The notes under the pieces: model-generated
Told to the model about the DNA's origin: nothing
The model's database searches: none
What the model saw: the letters and a program-made list of their open reading frames with translations, nothing else
Part shown: positions 51,299 to 52,033 of the stretch, piece by piece
Position numbering within the stretch: the first letter of the stretch is position 1
Layout: each line of letters opens with the position of its first letter
Position numbers and translations under genes: made by a program
From: Paenibacillus doosanensis
Lineage (GTDB): Bacteria; Bacillota; Bacilli; Paenibacillales; NBRC-103111
Direction: 5' to 3'
Assembly (NCBI RefSeq): GCF_025060755.1
Contig: NZ_JANYUY010000051.1
Span: 1 to 52,033, forward strand
DNA: 52,033 bases

Positions 51299-51919
51299 AT
51301 GAAAAAAACTTGGACTGCATCTGCCCTGTCTCTTGCTCTGATCGTTTCGGCGGCCGGCCCCGCCTTCGCTTCTACGCCTTTTCAGGATATCGGCGGCAGC
51401 GGCGCCAAACAGCAAATTGAAGCGCTGCAAGCAAAAGGCATCGTAAGCGGCGTGACCGACGAACAATTCGCCCCGGGGGAACGGCTGCTGCTCTCGCAAG
51501 GCATCGCCATGATTACCCGCGGCCTGCCTGCGAGTGCCCCGGCCGGCGACGGCGGCGCAGCCTCCGGCACGGCCTTTTTTACAAGCGTTCCCGCCGCTTC
51601 CTGGTATGCCGCTTCGTTCGAATCGGCTCGCCTGCGCGGACTGGATTTGCCCGCCGAGGCCAATCCGGCCGAGACGATGACCAAGGAGCAGTTTGTCCAC
51701 TACGTGGTGCAGGCTATGGAATCCACGCATTTGTTCCCGCTCATTAAGCTGAGCCCTGCGGAGATTGCCGACGGCGACGAGCTGACGGCCGGTTATCAAG
51801 GCACCGTTCAGCGCGCCCTGCATTACGATCTGGTTGCTCTCGACGAATCGGGCCGCTTTCATCCTCAGAGCCAGATGACCCGTGAAGAAGCGGCCGCTAT
51901 TTTATATAGGGCTTGCTGA
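51299..51919 (+). CDS. Secreted protein made of three SLH-like domains
   Basis: A 206-residue protein. The ATG at 51299 follows agaaggaga; signal peptide 'MKKTWTASALSLALIVSAAGPAFA'. The mature part has three S-layer-homology-like domains: 'FQDIGGSGAKQQIEALQAKGIVSGV...LSQGIAMI', 'FTSVPAASWYAASFESARLRGL...MTKEQFVHYV' and 'DGDELTAGYQGTVQRALHYDLVALDESGRFHPQSQMTREEAAAILYRA'. These bind pyruvylated secondary wall polymer. No further domain is present, so it may be a wall-coating or S-layer-associated subunit. Its last codons (from base 51907) lie inside the 127-bp terminal repeat, which may be native here. Confidence 0.88.
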   Translation: MKKTWTASALSLALIVSAAGPAFASTPFQDIGGSGAKQQIEALQAKGIVSGVTDEQFAPGERLLLSQGIAMITRGLPASAPAGDGGAASGTAFFTSVPAASWYAASFESARLRGLDLPAEANPAETMTKEQFVHYVVQAMESTHLFPLIKLSPAEIADGDELTAGYQGTVQRALHYDLVALDESGRFHPQSQMTREEAAAILYRAC

Positions 51920-52033
51920 ACGGGTCGCAATTTACGGCATCACGGGTAAGCGGAATGAGAGGGTCGACCAGAGCCATTGCAAAAAAGGCAAAAAGAGAAC
52001 CCGGAGTCTCTTTTCGAGGTTCATGACTAGCAG
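51907..52033. repeat. Right copy of perfect 127-bp terminal inverted repeat
   Basis: Exact reverse complement of bases 1-127. Here it includes the end of the SLH gene and its terminator, so this side is probably the native setting. Confidence 0.97.
51990..52014 (+). terminator. Terminator of the SLH gene
   Basis: aaaagaga/tctctttt stem around acccggag with a TTTT end, after the SLH stop and inside the terminal repeat. Its mirror image is near 20-44. Confidence 0.75.

Noticed and set aside
1-52033. Linear plasmid or phage with terminal inverted repeats
   Set aside because: Gene content is ordinary chromosomal, there are no replication or phage genes, and the left repeat cuts a gene. The exact 127-bp length points to assembly.
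1-52033. tRNA, rRNA or known riboswitch
   Set aside because: No cloverleaf, rRNA signature or recognised aptamer was found in the intergenic regions read by eye. A covariance-model scan was not possible.

Overview
The window reads as a chromosomal contig from a Gram-positive, spore-former-type bacterium of the Paenibacillaceae (Paenibacillus/Cohnella-like). The basis is moderately GC-rich DNA, AGGAGG-type ribosome sites, frequent TTG/GTG starts, a YesM/YesN two-component pair beside LplB/YtcP/YtcQ-type sugar importers, an SLH-domain wall protein, an LPXTG protein with its sortase, and an adaA/adaB pair. No rRNA, tRNA, CRISPR array, phage module or transposase was seen. The two ends of the window are a perfect 127-bp inverted repeat, exactly a common largest assembler k-mer, so the ends are probably the boundaries of an assembly-graph node. 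The left-end ABC transporter gene is cut at that boundary.

Layout. 0.1-3.6 kb: truncated ABC transporter, an AT-rich APH-type kinase, an HD-domain protein and a histidine phosphatase. 3.7-15.6 kb: a minus-strand polysaccharide block with a YesM/YesN-like sensor and regulator, a lipoprotein, two permeases, a calcineurin-type phosphoesterase, a Tat-exported beta-helix (pectate-lyase superfamily) protein and a secreted SH3-like/BsuPI-like protein, plus a possible 29-residue membrane peptide. 16-20.8 kb: a PatB-type C-S lyase, then a DNA-alkylation-damage island, adaA-adaB-2OG/Fe(II) oxygenase on plus, convergent with alkA-alkD on minus. 20.9-21.2 kb: two tandem copies of a roughly 180-bp palindromic MITE-like repeat, with a third, reduced copy near 15.9 kb. 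21.2-28.0 kb: mixed single genes (spermidine-synthase-like, DUF2277, a decayed drug-efflux pump, PhnB-like, an unusual AraC regulator, aldo/keto reductase, arylamine N-acetyltransferase, 2-hydroxyacid dehydrogenase). 28.2-34.5 kb: an 1855-residue LPLTG-anchored protein with seven SdrD-B-like repeats, behind its own class D-like sortase. 34.7-36.8 kb: a divergent TetR/MFS pair. 36.9-37.5 kb: an rpiA that lacks its N-terminal phosphate loop. 37.6-42.5 kb: a murQ-HAD-ABC importer operon, probably for cell-wall amino sugars. 42.6-45.2 kb: GNAT acetyltransferase, tartrate-dehydrogenase-like enzyme and an unknown beta-rich protein. 45.5-48.6 kb: a third ABC sugar importer. 48.8-52 kb: DUF2325 protein, a Fur-box-controlled siderophore-type binding lipoprotein followed by a TauE/SafE exporter, and an SLH protein.

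How it fits together: three carbohydrate importers (none with its own ATPase), a secreted beta-helix protein, a MurNAc-6-phosphate etherase and surface proteins suggest scavenging of plant or cell-wall polymers. The alkylation island is the clearest multi-gene stress system. Its Fe(II)/2OG oxygenase, the sortase/SdrD pair, the palindromic repeats and the Fur-controlled lipoprotein/TauE pair are the items most worth follow-up.
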